Shown here: positions 9,527-19,332 of the stretch, piece by piece
Position numbering within the stretch: position 1 is the stretch's first letter
Layout of the letters: each line of letters starts with the position of its first letter
NCBI RefSeq assembly: GCF_008807375.1
Contig: NZ_CP043311.1
Span: 5,498,001-5,562,000, forward strand
Direction: 5' to 3'
DNA length: 64,000 nt
Source: Pseudomonas lalkuanensis
GTDB lineage: Bacteria; Pseudomonadota; Gammaproteobacteria; Pseudomonadales; Pseudomonadaceae
Program-made: the position numbers and the translations under genes
The notes under the pieces: generated by a model
What the model saw: the letters and a program-made list of their open reading frames with translations, nothing else
What the model was told of the DNA's origin: nothing
Database searches by the model: none

Positions 9527-10378
9527 TCAGCTGCCGCGCACGGCCTGCTCCAGCTCGCTGAAGCTCGGGCGATGTGCCGGGAACAGCGTCTTGCGACCGA
9601 ACTCCACCGCCAGCGACGGCGGCATGCCGGAAGCCGAGGCCACCAGGCAGGCCTTGATCGCCTCGAACACGTTCAGCTCTTCACGGGCGTCGTGCTCCAG
9701 GGATACCGCCAGCGGGCCGAAGAAGCCGTAGGCCGCGAGAATACCGAGGAAGGTCCCCACCAGCGCCGCACCCACGTGCTGGCCGAGGGCGGCCTGTTCG
9801 GCTTCGCCCAGCATGGCCATGGTCACCACGATGCCGAGTACCGCCGCGACGATACCGAAGCCCGGCAGGCCGTCGGCGATACGGTTGACTGCGTGGGACG
9901 GGTGTTCCAGCTCTTCCTTCAGGCTGGCCAGTTCCATGTCGAACAGGCCCTCGAGCTCGTGGGGCGCCATGTTGCCGGAGGACATGATGCGCAGGTAATC
10001 GCAGATGTAGGCGGTCATCCGTTCATCCTTGAGGATGCCCGGGTACTTGCTGAAGATGGGGCTGGCAGGGGCGTCCTCGATGTCGGCCTCGATGGCCATC
10101 ATCCCTTCGCGGCGGCTCTTGTTGAGAATCTCGTAGAGCAGGCGCAGCACTTCCAGGTAGAAGCCGTGGGTGAAGCGGGTGCCGAACATCTTCAGCGACT
10201 TCTTGAACACGATCATCGTCGTGCTGCCGGGGTTGGCCTGGAGGAACGCACCCAGCGCCGCACCGCCGATGATCATTACCTCGAAGGGCTGGATCAGCGC
10301 GGCAAGCTTGCCGTGAGACAGGATGTATCCACCGAGCACGCTGGCGAATACGACGATGATGCCGATGATTTTTGCCAT
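9527..10378 (-). CDS. motA: Flagellar motor stator protein MotA
   Basis: Forms the proton channel with MotB and pushes on FliG. The 283-residue protein has the four-helix MotA pattern: IIGIIVVFASVLGGYILSHG, IIGGAALGAFLQ, a charged cytoplasmic loop including SRREGMMAIEADIE (equivalent of the Arg90/Glu98 region) and the proline-bearing GLPGFGIVAAVLGIVVTMAML. The first gene after a sigma-28-type promoter. Confidence 0.96.
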   Translation of the reverse strand: MAKIIGIIVVFASVLGGYILSHGKLAALIQPFEVMIIGGAALGAFLQANPGSTTMIVFKKSLKMFGTRFTHGFYLEVLRLLYEILNKSRREGMMAIEADIEDAPASPIFSKYPGILKDERMTAYICDYLRIMSSGNMAPHELEGLFDMELASLKEELEHPSHAVNRIADGLPGFGIVAAVLGIVVTMAMLGEAEQAALGQHVGAALVGTFLGILAAYGFFGPLAVSLEHDAREELNVFEAIKACLVASASGMPPSLAVEFGRKTLFPAHRPSFSELEQAVRGS

Positions 10379-10432
10379 AGGAAGGAAGCTTGAAGAGTCA
10401 GTAGAAAGGGTTATGAAAAGAGCCCCTTCTAA

Positions 10433-10459
10433 TTATCGGAAGATATGCGCCAGACTATA
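10433..10459 (-). promoter_or_regulatory. FliA (sigma-28) promoter of motAB
   Basis: On the minus strand TATAGTCT (complement of 10452-10459), exactly 11 bases, then TCCGATAA (complement of 10433-10440). The sigma-28 consensus is TAAAGTTT-N11-GCCGATAA: 6 of 8 match at -35 and 7 of 8 at -10. Transcription would start near 10426, about 48 bases before the motA ATG. Confidence 0.75.
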
Positions 10460-10495
10460 GCCTGTTCAGGCGAAAAGCCAGATTGGCGGCCCCCT

Positions 10496-12019
10496 ATGTC
10501 AACCGCAAAGCCCGTGCCACGCAGTCTCGACAGCTGGATCAAGCACCTCGATGGTGTGCGCCTGCCCGTCCCCGCCGCCGCCCACGAAAAGGTCCGCCGC
10601 GCGCTGGGTGACAGCCGCCGCTCCCTGCGCGATATCGCCGACCTGACCCAGGACAGCCCCGCCCTGGCCCTGAGCCTGCTGCGCGAGGCCAATGCCGCCG
10701 GCAACATGCTGAGCAGCCCGGCGGAAAGTCTGGAGGTTGCCCTCAGCCGCCTGGGCCTGAAGCGCGCGGAAGTCCTGCTCAATCGCCTGCCCGCGGTCCC
10801 CGAGAACGACATTCCGCAGCCCCTGCGTCAGCTGCAACTGATCAGCCAGCACGCCGCGCAACAAGCCAACGGCCTGTTCGCCGCCCGGCTTGCCCGCCTC
10901 TGGCAGGAAATCCACTGGTGCAGCCTGCTGTTCCTTTCGCCCCTCTGGCCGCTGCTGGCCAGCCACCCGGAACTGTTCGACACCTGGGAGAAGCGCGTGC
11001 TGGGCGAGGGCGAACCGGCTGCCAGGGTCGAACGCGAACTGCTCGGCGTCCCGCTGCTGCGCCTCTGCCAGGCCCTTGCCGAACATTGGAAGCTGCCCGA
11101 CTGGATCATCCAGGGCTATCGCCTGCTGAGCGACGACCGCCGCATGCTGGTCAAGGCCCTGCACATTGCCCGCGACAATGGACATCCGCTGCAACAAACG
11201 CAGCAACTGGACGCCGACCCCGCCTTGAGTCGCTGGCTGACCCAGCCTGGCAATACCGTCCTGCTGGCGAACGGCCTGGCGGTTTCCGCCCATGTCGGCT
11301 GGGGAGATGGACACAGCCTGCGCTGGCAGCGCCTCACCGGACTGTTCATGAAGGTGCCGCTGGACGAACTGCAGCAGCAGGTTCACCAGCACGCCGCACA
11401 CAGCGGACGCCTGCATGCCCGCGGCGACCTCTGGCACCCCGCCGAAGCCCTGCTCTGGCCTTGGAACCAGCACCGTCTGCGCCGCGAACCGGTTGCCGCA
11501 CCGCCCCCTACCGCCGACGCCCTGGAAGACTGGCGTCGCCATTGTGGCGAGCTGATCCGCGAGCCCAGCCCATTCGCCAACGTGGTGCAGCTTTCCGCCT
11601 GCGCCCGCGACGCCCTGGAAAGCGGCGGCATGCGCCGGGTCCTGGTGCTGCTGGCCGACCGCGCCCACAGCCGCCTGCTCGCCCAGCAGCAGGTGGGGCT
11701 GCCCAAGGAAGCCAACGGCCTGCAACTGGACCCGAACCAGAGCCAGGTGCTGCGGCGTCTGCTCAGCCAGCCGGGCCAGCTGCGCCTGGGGCCGGACAAC
11801 ATGGCGCAGTTCTCCGCCCTGCTGCCCGGCCAGTTGAAGAGCCTGTTCCCGGGGCACCACCTGCTGCTGCGCTCGATCGCCGTGAACGGCCGGGTGGCCA
11901 TGCTGGTGGTGGCCGACCAGGACGGCGCCCCCTTCGCCGAGATCAGCCTGCGCGCCTTCGCCAAGACGGCCCAGTGCATCGAGCGCGCACTCGCAAGCTT
12001 CGCCAGACGCGGCCGATAG
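10496..12019 (+). CDS. HDOD-domain protein
   Basis: A 507-residue protein with an N-terminal HDOD (HD-related output) domain: SLRDIADLTQDSPALALSLLREAN, then VALSRLGLKRAEVLLNRLPAV, the usual helical pattern at about residues 30-110. The C-terminal half has no motif I recognise, although its last 150 residues (SPFANVVQLSACARDALESGG through LRAFAKTAQCIERALASF) could form a GAF-like sensor fold. HDOD proteins are non-enzymatic signalling adaptors. The ATG at 10496 is preferred; an earlier in-frame start at 10445 would lie inside the motAB promoter region. It is divergent from motAB. Confidence 0.7.
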   Translation: MSTAKPVPRSLDSWIKHLDGVRLPVPAAAHEKVRRALGDSRRSLRDIADLTQDSPALALSLLREANAAGNMLSSPAESLEVALSRLGLKRAEVLLNRLPAVPENDIPQPLRQLQLISQHAAQQANGLFAARLARLWQEIHWCSLLFLSPLWPLLASHPELFDTWEKRVLGEGEPAARVERELLGVPLLRLCQALAEHWKLPDWIIQGYRLLSDDRRMLVKALHIARDNGHPLQQTQQLDADPALSRWLTQPGNTVLLANGLAVSAHVGWGDGHSLRWQRLTGLFMKVPLDELQQQVHQHAAHSGRLHARGDLWHPAEALLWPWNQHRLRREPVAAPPPTADALEDWRRHCGELIREPSPFANVVQLSACARDALESGGMRRVLVLLADRAHSRLLAQQQVGLPKEANGLQLDPNQSQVLRRLLSQPGQLRLGPDNMAQFSALLPGQLKSLFPGHHLLLRSIAVNGRVAMLVVADQDGAPFAEISLRAFAKTAQCIERALASFARRGR

Positions 12020-12064
12020 GCTTTCCTATACAATCTGCCACTTTGCCCATTACCGGAGGCTTTC

Positions 12065-12880
12065 ATGTCTGCCTTCCCCAACCTGCCGCTGGTGATCGAA
12101 CCGGCCGAGTTGGCACCCCTGCTTGGTGCCGACGAGCTGATCCTGGTCGACCTCACCAGCGCCGCCCGTTACGCCGCTGGCCACGTCCCGGGTGCCCGTT
12201 TCGTCGATCCGAAGCGCACCCAGCTCGGCCAGCCGCCGGCACCGGGCCTGCTGCCCGCCAAGGCCGACCTCGAAGCACTGTTCGGTGAACTGGGCCATCG
12301 CGCCGACGCCACCTACGTGGTGTACGACGACGAAGGCGGCGGCTGGGCCGGCCGCTTCATCTGGCTGCTGGATGTGATCGGCCATCAGCGTTACCACTAT
12401 CTGGACGGTGGCCTGCACGCCTGGCTGGCCGAAGGCCGGGAAACCAGCGACGCCGTTCCGGCAGCGGTCGGTGGCCCGATCGCCCTGACCTTGCACGACG
12501 AGCCCACCGCCACTCGCGAGTACATCCAGAGCCGCCTCGGCGCCGCCGACCTGGCCATCTGGGACGCCCGCGGCCCCGGCGAGTACAACGGCACCAAGGT
12601 CCTGGCCGCCAAGGGCGGGCACATCCCCGGCGCGGTCAACTTCGAGTGGACCGCCGGCATGGACCCGGCCCGCGCCCTGCGCATCCGCACCGACATGGCC
12701 GAGATCCTGCAGTCCCTGGGCATCACCCCGGACAAGGAAATCGTCACCCACTGCCAGACCCATCACCGCTCGGGCTTCACCTATCTGGTGGCCAAGGCCC
12801 TGGGCTACCCGCGCGTCAAAGGCTACGCCGGCTCCTGGTCCGAATGGGGCAACCACCCGGACACCCCGGTCGAGAGCTGA
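12065..12880 (+). CDS. rhdA: Thiosulfate:cyanide sulfurtransferase (rhodanese) RhdA
   Basis: A two-domain rhodanese of 271 residues that moves sulfane sulfur from thiosulfate to cyanide or other acceptors. The N-terminal domain is inactive; the C-terminal domain has active-site loop CQTHHR with Cys230, the same number and loop as the well-studied Azotobacter RhdA. The loop differs from the CRKGVT-type of vertebrate enzymes. ACCGGAGGC before the ATG is a good ribosome site. The psd gene starts 21 bases downstream. Confidence 0.93.
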   Translation: MSAFPNLPLVIEPAELAPLLGADELILVDLTSAARYAAGHVPGARFVDPKRTQLGQPPAPGLLPAKADLEALFGELGHRADATYVVYDDEGGGWAGRFIWLLDVIGHQRYHYLDGGLHAWLAEGRETSDAVPAAVGGPIALTLHDEPTATREYIQSRLGAADLAIWDARGPGEYNGTKVLAAKGGHIPGAVNFEWTAGMDPARALRIRTDMAEILQSLGITPDKEIVTHCQTHHRSGFTYLVAKALGYPRVKGYAGSWSEWGNHPDTPVES

Positions 12881-12901
12881 AGCGCCCATCAAGGAAACCT
12901 A

Positions 12902-13765
12902 ATGAAAGAACGCCTCTTCATCATCAGCCAGTACCTGCTGCCGCATCACCTGCTGTCGCGCCTGGCTGGCTGCATCGCCGAATGCCGCGTGCAGTGGTTC
13001 AAGAACGCCTTCACCACCTGGTTCGCCAAGCGCTACCAGGTGAACATGAGCGAAGCGCTGGTCGAGGATGTCACTGCCTACGAGCACTTCAACGCCTTCT
13101 TCACCCGCGCCCTCAAGCCCGGCGCGCGTCCACTGGACGAAACGCCCGGCGCCATCCTCTGCCCGGCCGACGGCGCCATCAGCCAGATCGGCCCGATCGA
13201 GCACGGTCGCTGCTTCCAGGCCAAGGGCCACAGCTTCAGCGTGCTGGAGTTGCTTGGCGGTGACGCCGAGCGCGCCGCCCCCTTCATGGGCGGCGAGTTC
13301 GCCACCGTCTATCTGTCGCCGAAGGACTACCACCGTGTCCATGCCCCCCTGGGCGGCACCCTGCGGGAGATGGTCTACGTGCCGGGCCGACTGTTCTCGG
13401 TGAACCAGAGCACCGCCGAGAACGTGCCTGAGCTGTTCGCCCGCAACGAACGCGTGGTGTGCATCTTCGACACCGAGCGCGGACCGATGGCCGTGGTACT
13501 GGTGGGGGCGATGATCGTTGCGTCCATCGAAACCACCTGGGCCGGCCTGGTCACGCCGCCCAAGCGCGAACTGAAGACCTTCAGCTACGACGAAGCCGCG
13601 CGTGCACCGATCACGCTGGCAAAGGGCGACGAACTCGGCCGCTTCAAGCTGGGTTCCACCGCCATCGTGCTGTTCGGTCCGGACCAGGTACGCTGGGCCG
13701 AAAACGCGTGGCCCGGCAGCCAGGTGCGGATGGGTCAGCTGCTGGCCCTGCCGAAGGACGCCTGA
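12902..13765 (+). CDS. psd: Phosphatidylserine decarboxylase proenzyme
   Basis: Makes phosphatidylethanolamine from phosphatidylserine at the inner membrane. The proenzyme of 287 residues carries the self-cleavage motif LGST, with Ser252 becoming the pyruvoyl group of the alpha chain; FMGGEFATVYLSPKDYHRVHAPLGG supplies conserved His residues. AAGGAAACCTA precedes the ATG. Likely co-transcribed with rhdA. Confidence 0.96.
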   Translation: MKERLFIISQYLLPHHLLSRLAGCIAECRVQWFKNAFTTWFAKRYQVNMSEALVEDVTAYEHFNAFFTRALKPGARPLDETPGAILCPADGAISQIGPIEHGRCFQAKGHSFSVLELLGGDAERAAPFMGGEFATVYLSPKDYHRVHAPLGGTLREMVYVPGRLFSVNQSTAENVPELFARNERVVCIFDTERGPMAVVLVGAMIVASIETTWAGLVTPPKRELKTFSYDEAARAPITLAKGDELGRFKLGSTAIVLFGPDQVRWAENAWPGSQVRMGQLLALPKDA

Positions 13766-13776
13766 CCGGACGGAAT

Positions 13777-13804
13777 CCTGGCCGAACCGCAGCGTTCGGC
13801 CAGG
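13777..13804 (+). terminator. Perfect 11-base hairpin after psd, no U-tract
   Basis: CCTGGCCGAAC and GTTCGGCCAGG form a perfect 11-base stem around a six-base loop, 12 bases after the psd stop. No T-run follows, so this is a putative 3'-end stabiliser or weak terminator rather than a textbook one. Confidence 0.5.
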
Positions 13805-13932
13805 GCCGGATCAGGAAAGTGACGCGCCCTGCCGTCAATCTGCCAACACCTCTACAGCCCTGCCATGGATAGGCTGCCACTGTGCAAGGATGCTGATAGA
13901 GTGCTGAAATTCATTCCATTACCTCACGCGAG

Positions 13933-15777
13933 ATGTCGGAGAACTCGATCCGGATGGAGCACCAGAGCCCTCACCTGCTGTTGCGCGTACCCGCGCCTAG
14001 CAAACAGAGCCTGTCCTTCTGCGATGCCACCCCTCGTGAGCTGAAACGCTGGATCGCCCATCTGCCCAAGGCCAACCTTGGGGAGACCGCCCGCCAGCTC
14101 TATCAGGCCCTGGTTGAACTCAACCAGCTGGCCACTCCGACTGACAACCGCCTGCAACTCCTGGAACTGATTCGTCCAGAAGTGCATTTCGTCTGCCAGC
14201 ACCTGGAAAGGCACTTCCTCAATCAATCCATCGTCCTGGACGAGCGCCCGCGCAAGGTCGCCAACCTCTGCCAGGCCCTGCAGAACCACCTGGCCATCGG
14301 CTACAAGCTGATCATCGTGCAGGAATCGCAGCGTCCCAGCCGTGACCGCGACCGCGCCCAGCTACTCGCCATTGCCCTGCAACGGGCGGTCCACGCCCTC
14401 AATGGACCGCTGATTCGCGCCAACCAGCTCTACTGCCCGGTGCCCGAAGGTCTCTGGCTGGAACTGCACCAGCTCTACCAACTGGCCGAAAGCCGCCAGC
14501 TCCACCGCGTTGTCGTGCGCGATCCCCTGGCCCGCCATACGCAGGGCCTGAGCACTGAGCAGAGCTACCTGGCCGCACTGCTGCTGGGCTGCGCCCGCTG
14601 CAACCAGATGCGCCAGATCGGCATCGCCCGCCTGGCTGAAGTCCTCGCACCCTGGAGTGCCCTGGTGCGGCTTCAGTCCGCCGAGTTGCCGTCCAGTCTC
14701 TTCGCGGTGGCGCCGAAACTGGACGGACCACCGCGCTACAAGACGCTGTTTCAGGAAGTGGAGCCGCGCACCCTGCTGGGCCTCGACCCGCTGCCGCTGG
14801 TGGACGCCATCAAGGAGTACCTGCTGCTGCCGGCCGAGCAGCGTAGCCAGTCACGCCTGCAGGTGCCGGAGGGCATGACCCTCGATCTGCTGCAGCACGT
14901 GAGTTCGGCCTGGGGCGACATTTCCGAACGCACCTTCCAGCGCAATCCCGGCCAGGGCAGCCTGACCCTGTGCATCGGCATGAGCGCCCTGCACTTCTTC
15001 CTCGCGGGGGGTCGTCCCTTCAGTGATGTGCTCAACCGCACGCAGGAAGTCGGTCAGGCAGTATTCGACACGTTCAGCAAGCCAGCGGCGGATGTCTGGG
15101 CGAATGCCTTCGACGCACAACCAATTCAGGGCTGGCAGCCCGGCATGCCACTGGAAGAGATCGAGTACTCCCGGCCGGTTTCCGAGAACAGCGCGCCGCC
15201 GCCCCAGGTCAGCGCGGCCCCGGAAAGCTACCCGACCTTCAATGTCGCTGTGGTCAACCACAGCCCTGGGGGCTATTGCCTGAGCTGGCCCAAGGAAGTC
15301 CCCAGCCAACTGCAGGCCGGCGAACTGCTCGGCGTACAGGATGCCCCCGGCCAGGGCTGGAGCGTCGCCGTGGTACGCTGGATCCGCCAGGTGCGCGGCG
15401 GCGGCACCCAGATGGGCATCGAACTCGTGGCACCCCAGGCGCAATCCTGCGGTGTACTGCTGATGCGCAAGGGCGAGCAGAACAGCCATTACCTGCGCGC
15501 CCTGCTGCTGCCGGCCATCGGCGCCATCTCCCGCCCGGCCACCCTGATCACCCCACGCCTGCCCTTCCAGGAAGGCAACAAGGTGCAGATCAATCTGCAC
15601 GGCGACGAGCATCGCGCCGTGCTCACCCGGCGACTCACCAGCACCGGCAGTTTCAACCAGTTCGAGTACCGGGTGTTCGAGCAATCGACACCGCCACTAG
15701 GGAAACCGGTCACAGGTCCAGGAAGCCAGCAACAAGGCGGCGAGGAAGATTTTGACTCGCTCTGGAAGTCGCTGTAG
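13933..15777 (+). CDS. Conserved protein with PilZ-like C-terminal domain, upstream of fimX
   Basis: 614 residues, function not established by sequence. Residues 1-420 are Leu/Gln/Arg-rich and predominantly helical, with no catalytic motif I recognise. A Pro/Ser-rich linker (about 415-432) leads to a beta-rich domain holding N442-H-S444-P-G-G447, matching the (D/N)xSxxG signature of PilZ c-di-GMP receptors, followed by VVRWIRQVRGGG and MGIELVAPQ, which resemble the last PilZ strands. The usual upstream RxxxR is not evident, so binding is uncertain. Start: ATG 13933 was taken; ATG 13954 is also possible. It is followed by fimX, a c-di-GMP effector, on the same strand. Confidence 0.65.
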   Translation: MSENSIRMEHQSPHLLLRVPAPSKQSLSFCDATPRELKRWIAHLPKANLGETARQLYQALVELNQLATPTDNRLQLLELIRPEVHFVCQHLERHFLNQSIVLDERPRKVANLCQALQNHLAIGYKLIIVQESQRPSRDRDRAQLLAIALQRAVHALNGPLIRANQLYCPVPEGLWLELHQLYQLAESRQLHRVVVRDPLARHTQGLSTEQSYLAALLLGCARCNQMRQIGIARLAEVLAPWSALVRLQSAELPSSLFAVAPKLDGPPRYKTLFQEVEPRTLLGLDPLPLVDAIKEYLLLPAEQRSQSRLQVPEGMTLDLLQHVSSAWGDISERTFQRNPGQGSLTLCIGMSALHFFLAGGRPFSDVLNRTQEVGQAVFDTFSKPAADVWANAFDAQPIQGWQPGMPLEEIEYSRPVSENSAPPPQVSAAPESYPTFNVAVVNHSPGGYCLSWPKEVPSQLQAGELLGVQDAPGQGWSVAVVRWIRQVRGGGTQMGIELVAPQAQSCGVLLMRKGEQNSHYLRALLLPAIGAISRPATLITPRLPFQEGNKVQINLHGDEHRAVLTRRLTSTGSFNQFEYRVFEQSTPPLGKPVTGPGSQQQGGEEDFDSLWKSL

Positions 15778-15782
15778 ATTCC

Positions 15783-15803
15783 CGACGAATCCACCATTCG
15801 TCG
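15783..15803 (+). other. Hairpin between the PilZ-like gene and fimX
   Basis: CGACGAAT / ATTCGTCG form a perfect 8-base stem with a five-base loop, immediately after the stop codon at 15777 and 35 bases before fimX. No U-tract follows, so it may tune fimX expression or RNA stability rather than terminate. Confidence 0.45.
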
Positions 15804-15837
15804 CCTATTCGCGCTCGTTCGGCGCTAAGCACAGGCC

Positions 15838-17907
15838 ATGGCCATCGAAAAGAAAACGATCCGTCTGCTGATCCTGGAAGACTCGCAGAACGAAGCCGAG
15901 CGCCTGGTCAGCCTTTTCCGGAATTCCGGTCGCGCGACTCGCGTCCACCGCATCCTTTCCGCCGACGACCTCAATGAGGCCCTGCAGCAGAGCTGGGACC
16001 TCCTGATCGCGTCCCCCAGCAGCGAACACCTGAGTCCCGGCGAAGCCCTCAACAGCATCCGCCGCCAGTCCAAGGACATTCCGTTCATCCAGCTGGTGCA
16101 GGACAACGACTCCGATCTCATCACCGAAGCCCTGGCCCTTGGCGCCCAGGACGCCCTGCCCCAGGGCGAGGACGAGCGCCTGGTGCTGGTGGCCAACCGC
16201 GAACTGGCCAACCTCGAGCAACGCCGCGCCCGCCGCGCCGCCGAGGTCAGCCTGCGGGAAGCGGAAAAACGCTGCCAGTTGTTGCTCGACAGCTCCGTGG
16301 ACGCCATCGCCTACGTCCACGACGGCATGCACATCTATGCCAACCGCGCCTACGTGGAGATGTTCGGCTACGACGATGGCGACGAACTCGAAGGCATGCC
16401 GATGATCGACCTGATCGCCGGCAGCGACCAGGCCGGGTTCAAGGACTTCCTGAAGAACTACCGCGATGGCGAAGGCGCTGGCGAGCTCACCTGCAACGGC
16501 TGCAAGGTCGACGGCCAGAGCTTCCAGGCACGGATGAGCTTTTCACCCGCGTCCTATGACGGCGAGCCGTGCATCCAGGTGGTGATCCGCGCCGAAACCG
16601 GCAGCGCCGAACTGGAAGAGAAGTTGCGCGAAATCAGCAGCCAGGACCTGGTCACTGGCCTGTTCAATCGCTCCCACTTCAACGAAATGCTCGACACCGC
16701 CGCCGAGCGCGCCGTCAAGGCCAGCCAGCCGTCGAGCCTCGCGTACGTTCGTGTCGCACGCTATTCCAGCCTGCTCGCTGAAGTCGGCATCGCCGGCGTC
16801 GACCTGCTGCTCACCGACCTCGCCAACCTCCTGCGCGCCCACTTTGCCGGCGACGCCCAGCTTGCCCGCTATGGCGACGACGTGTTCGGCATCCTGCAAT
16901 CGGGCGTCACGCCGGAGCAGGCGGCGGAAAGCCTGCGGAGCCTGCTGAAGAAGATCGATATTCATCTCTTCGACGTCAGCAGCCGTACCGTGCAGGTCAG
17001 CCTCTGCATCGGCGTCGCCGGGCTCAGCGAAACCACGCCCAAGGCCCAGGATGTGGTGGATCGTGCCCATCGCTGCTCCGACGAGCTGGGCGACCAGAAC
17101 GGCCTCAAACTGTACAACCCGGCCGAAGAGCTGGCCGCCGCGGCCAACCGTGGCAACCTTGTGGCCATGGTCCAGCAGGCGCTGGAGAACAACAGCTTCC
17201 GCCTGCTGTTCCAGCCGATCATCAGCCTGCGTGGCGATAACTTCGAACATTACGAAGTCCTGCTGCGCCTGCTCAATCCGCAGGGCGAGGAAGTGCCGCC
17301 CGCCGATTTCCTCGATGCAGCCAAGGACGCCGGCCTGGCCGAAAAGATCGACCGCTGGGTGATCCTCAACTCCATCAAGCTGCTGGCCGAGCATCGCACC
17401 AAGGGGCACAACACCCGACTCTTCGTCCACCTCTCCGGCGCCAGCCTTCAGGACCAGACCCTGTTGCCCTGGCTGAGCGTCGCCCTGAAGGCCGCGCGGT
17501 TGCCTTCCGATGCGCTGATCTTCCAGTTCAGCGAGCCGGACGCCATCGCCTACCTGAAACAGGCCAAGGTACTGACCCAGGGCCTCGCCGAGTTGCATTG
17601 CCAGGTCGCGCTGAGCCAGTTCGGCTGCGCACTCAACCCGTTCAATACGCTCAAGCATCTGGCCATCGACTTCGTGAAGGTGGACGGCTCCTTTACCCAG
17701 GACCTCGGCCGCGCGGAGAACCAGGAGGTCCTCAAGACCCTGCTGGCGAGCCTGCACGCCCAAGCCAAGCTGACCATCGTGCCCTACGTCGAGACCGCCA
17801 GCGTCCTCGCCACCCTCTGGCAGGCCGGGGTCAACTACATCCAGGGTTACTACCTGCAAGGCCCCAGCCAGGCGATGGATTACGACTTCTCCTCTGGGGA
17901 CGAGTAA
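15838..17907 (+). CDS. fimX: Type IV pilus c-di-GMP effector FimX
   Basis: Controls pilus assembly and twitching by binding c-di-GMP. The 689-residue protein has a REC-like domain (about 1-125), PAS (about 150-255), GGDEF (about 270-415) and EAL (about 425-685). Both enzyme domains are degenerate as in known FimX: the GGDEF site reads GDDVF at 346-350 and the EAL site reads EVL at 473-475. The REC domain lacks an obvious phospho-acceptor Asp after WDLLIA. This pattern fits a receptor, not a cyclase or phosphodiesterase. Confidence 0.93.
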   Translation: MAIEKKTIRLLILEDSQNEAERLVSLFRNSGRATRVHRILSADDLNEALQQSWDLLIASPSSEHLSPGEALNSIRRQSKDIPFIQLVQDNDSDLITEALALGAQDALPQGEDERLVLVANRELANLEQRRARRAAEVSLREAEKRCQLLLDSSVDAIAYVHDGMHIYANRAYVEMFGYDDGDELEGMPMIDLIAGSDQAGFKDFLKNYRDGEGAGELTCNGCKVDGQSFQARMSFSPASYDGEPCIQVVIRAETGSAELEEKLREISSQDLVTGLFNRSHFNEMLDTAAERAVKASQPSSLAYVRVARYSSLLAEVGIAGVDLLLTDLANLLRAHFAGDAQLARYGDDVFGILQSGVTPEQAAESLRSLLKKIDIHLFDVSSRTVQVSLCIGVAGLSETTPKAQDVVDRAHRCSDELGDQNGLKLYNPAEELAAAANRGNLVAMVQQALENNSFRLLFQPIISLRGDNFEHYEVLLRLLNPQGEEVPPADFLDAAKDAGLAEKIDRWVILNSIKLLAEHRTKGHNTRLFVHLSGASLQDQTLLPWLSVALKAARLPSDALIFQFSEPDAIAYLKQAKVLTQGLAELHCQVALSQFGCALNPFNTLKHLAIDFVKVDGSFTQDLGRAENQEVLKTLLASLHAQAKLTIVPYVETASVLATLWQAGVNYIQGYYLQGPSQAMDYDFSSGDE

Positions 17908-17938
17908 GGGCAAAGCCCGGTCTCGAACGCCGTCCATG

Positions 17939-17964
17939 AAAAAGCCGCCCGAAGGCGGCTTTTT
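17939..17964. terminator. Bidirectional intrinsic terminator, fimX / serB
   Basis: AAAAAGCCGCC, CGAA loop, GGCGGCTTTTT: a strong stem with A and T runs on both sides, between convergent genes. Confidence 0.92.
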
Positions 17965-17981
17965 CATTTCCGGTCAGCCCC

Positions 17982-19196
<1,215 letters not shown>

Positions 19197-19270
19197 GTCG
19201 CACCTCACTCAGCGCATGAAAAGGCGCACATTCTACCCACTTTCACGGCGCCCGCAGCATGCTCGGCGCT

Positions 19271-19298
19271 TTGCCCTGCAAGGGGCGCTCGCTATACT
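19271..19298 (+). promoter_or_regulatory. Sigma-70-type promoter of the AhpA/YtjB-like gene
   Basis: TTGCCC (19271-19276), 16-base spacer, TATACT (19293-19298). The GTG start codon follows 34 bases after the -10. Confidence 0.6.
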
Positions 19299-19332
19299 GC
19301 GCCACAATTTCGTCCGAGAAGAGCCGCGCTCT

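Noticed and set aside
12023..12034. TATACAAT before rhdA as a promoter
   Set aside because: No acceptable -35 at the right distance; rhdA could also be read from the HDOD gene promoter. Not listed.
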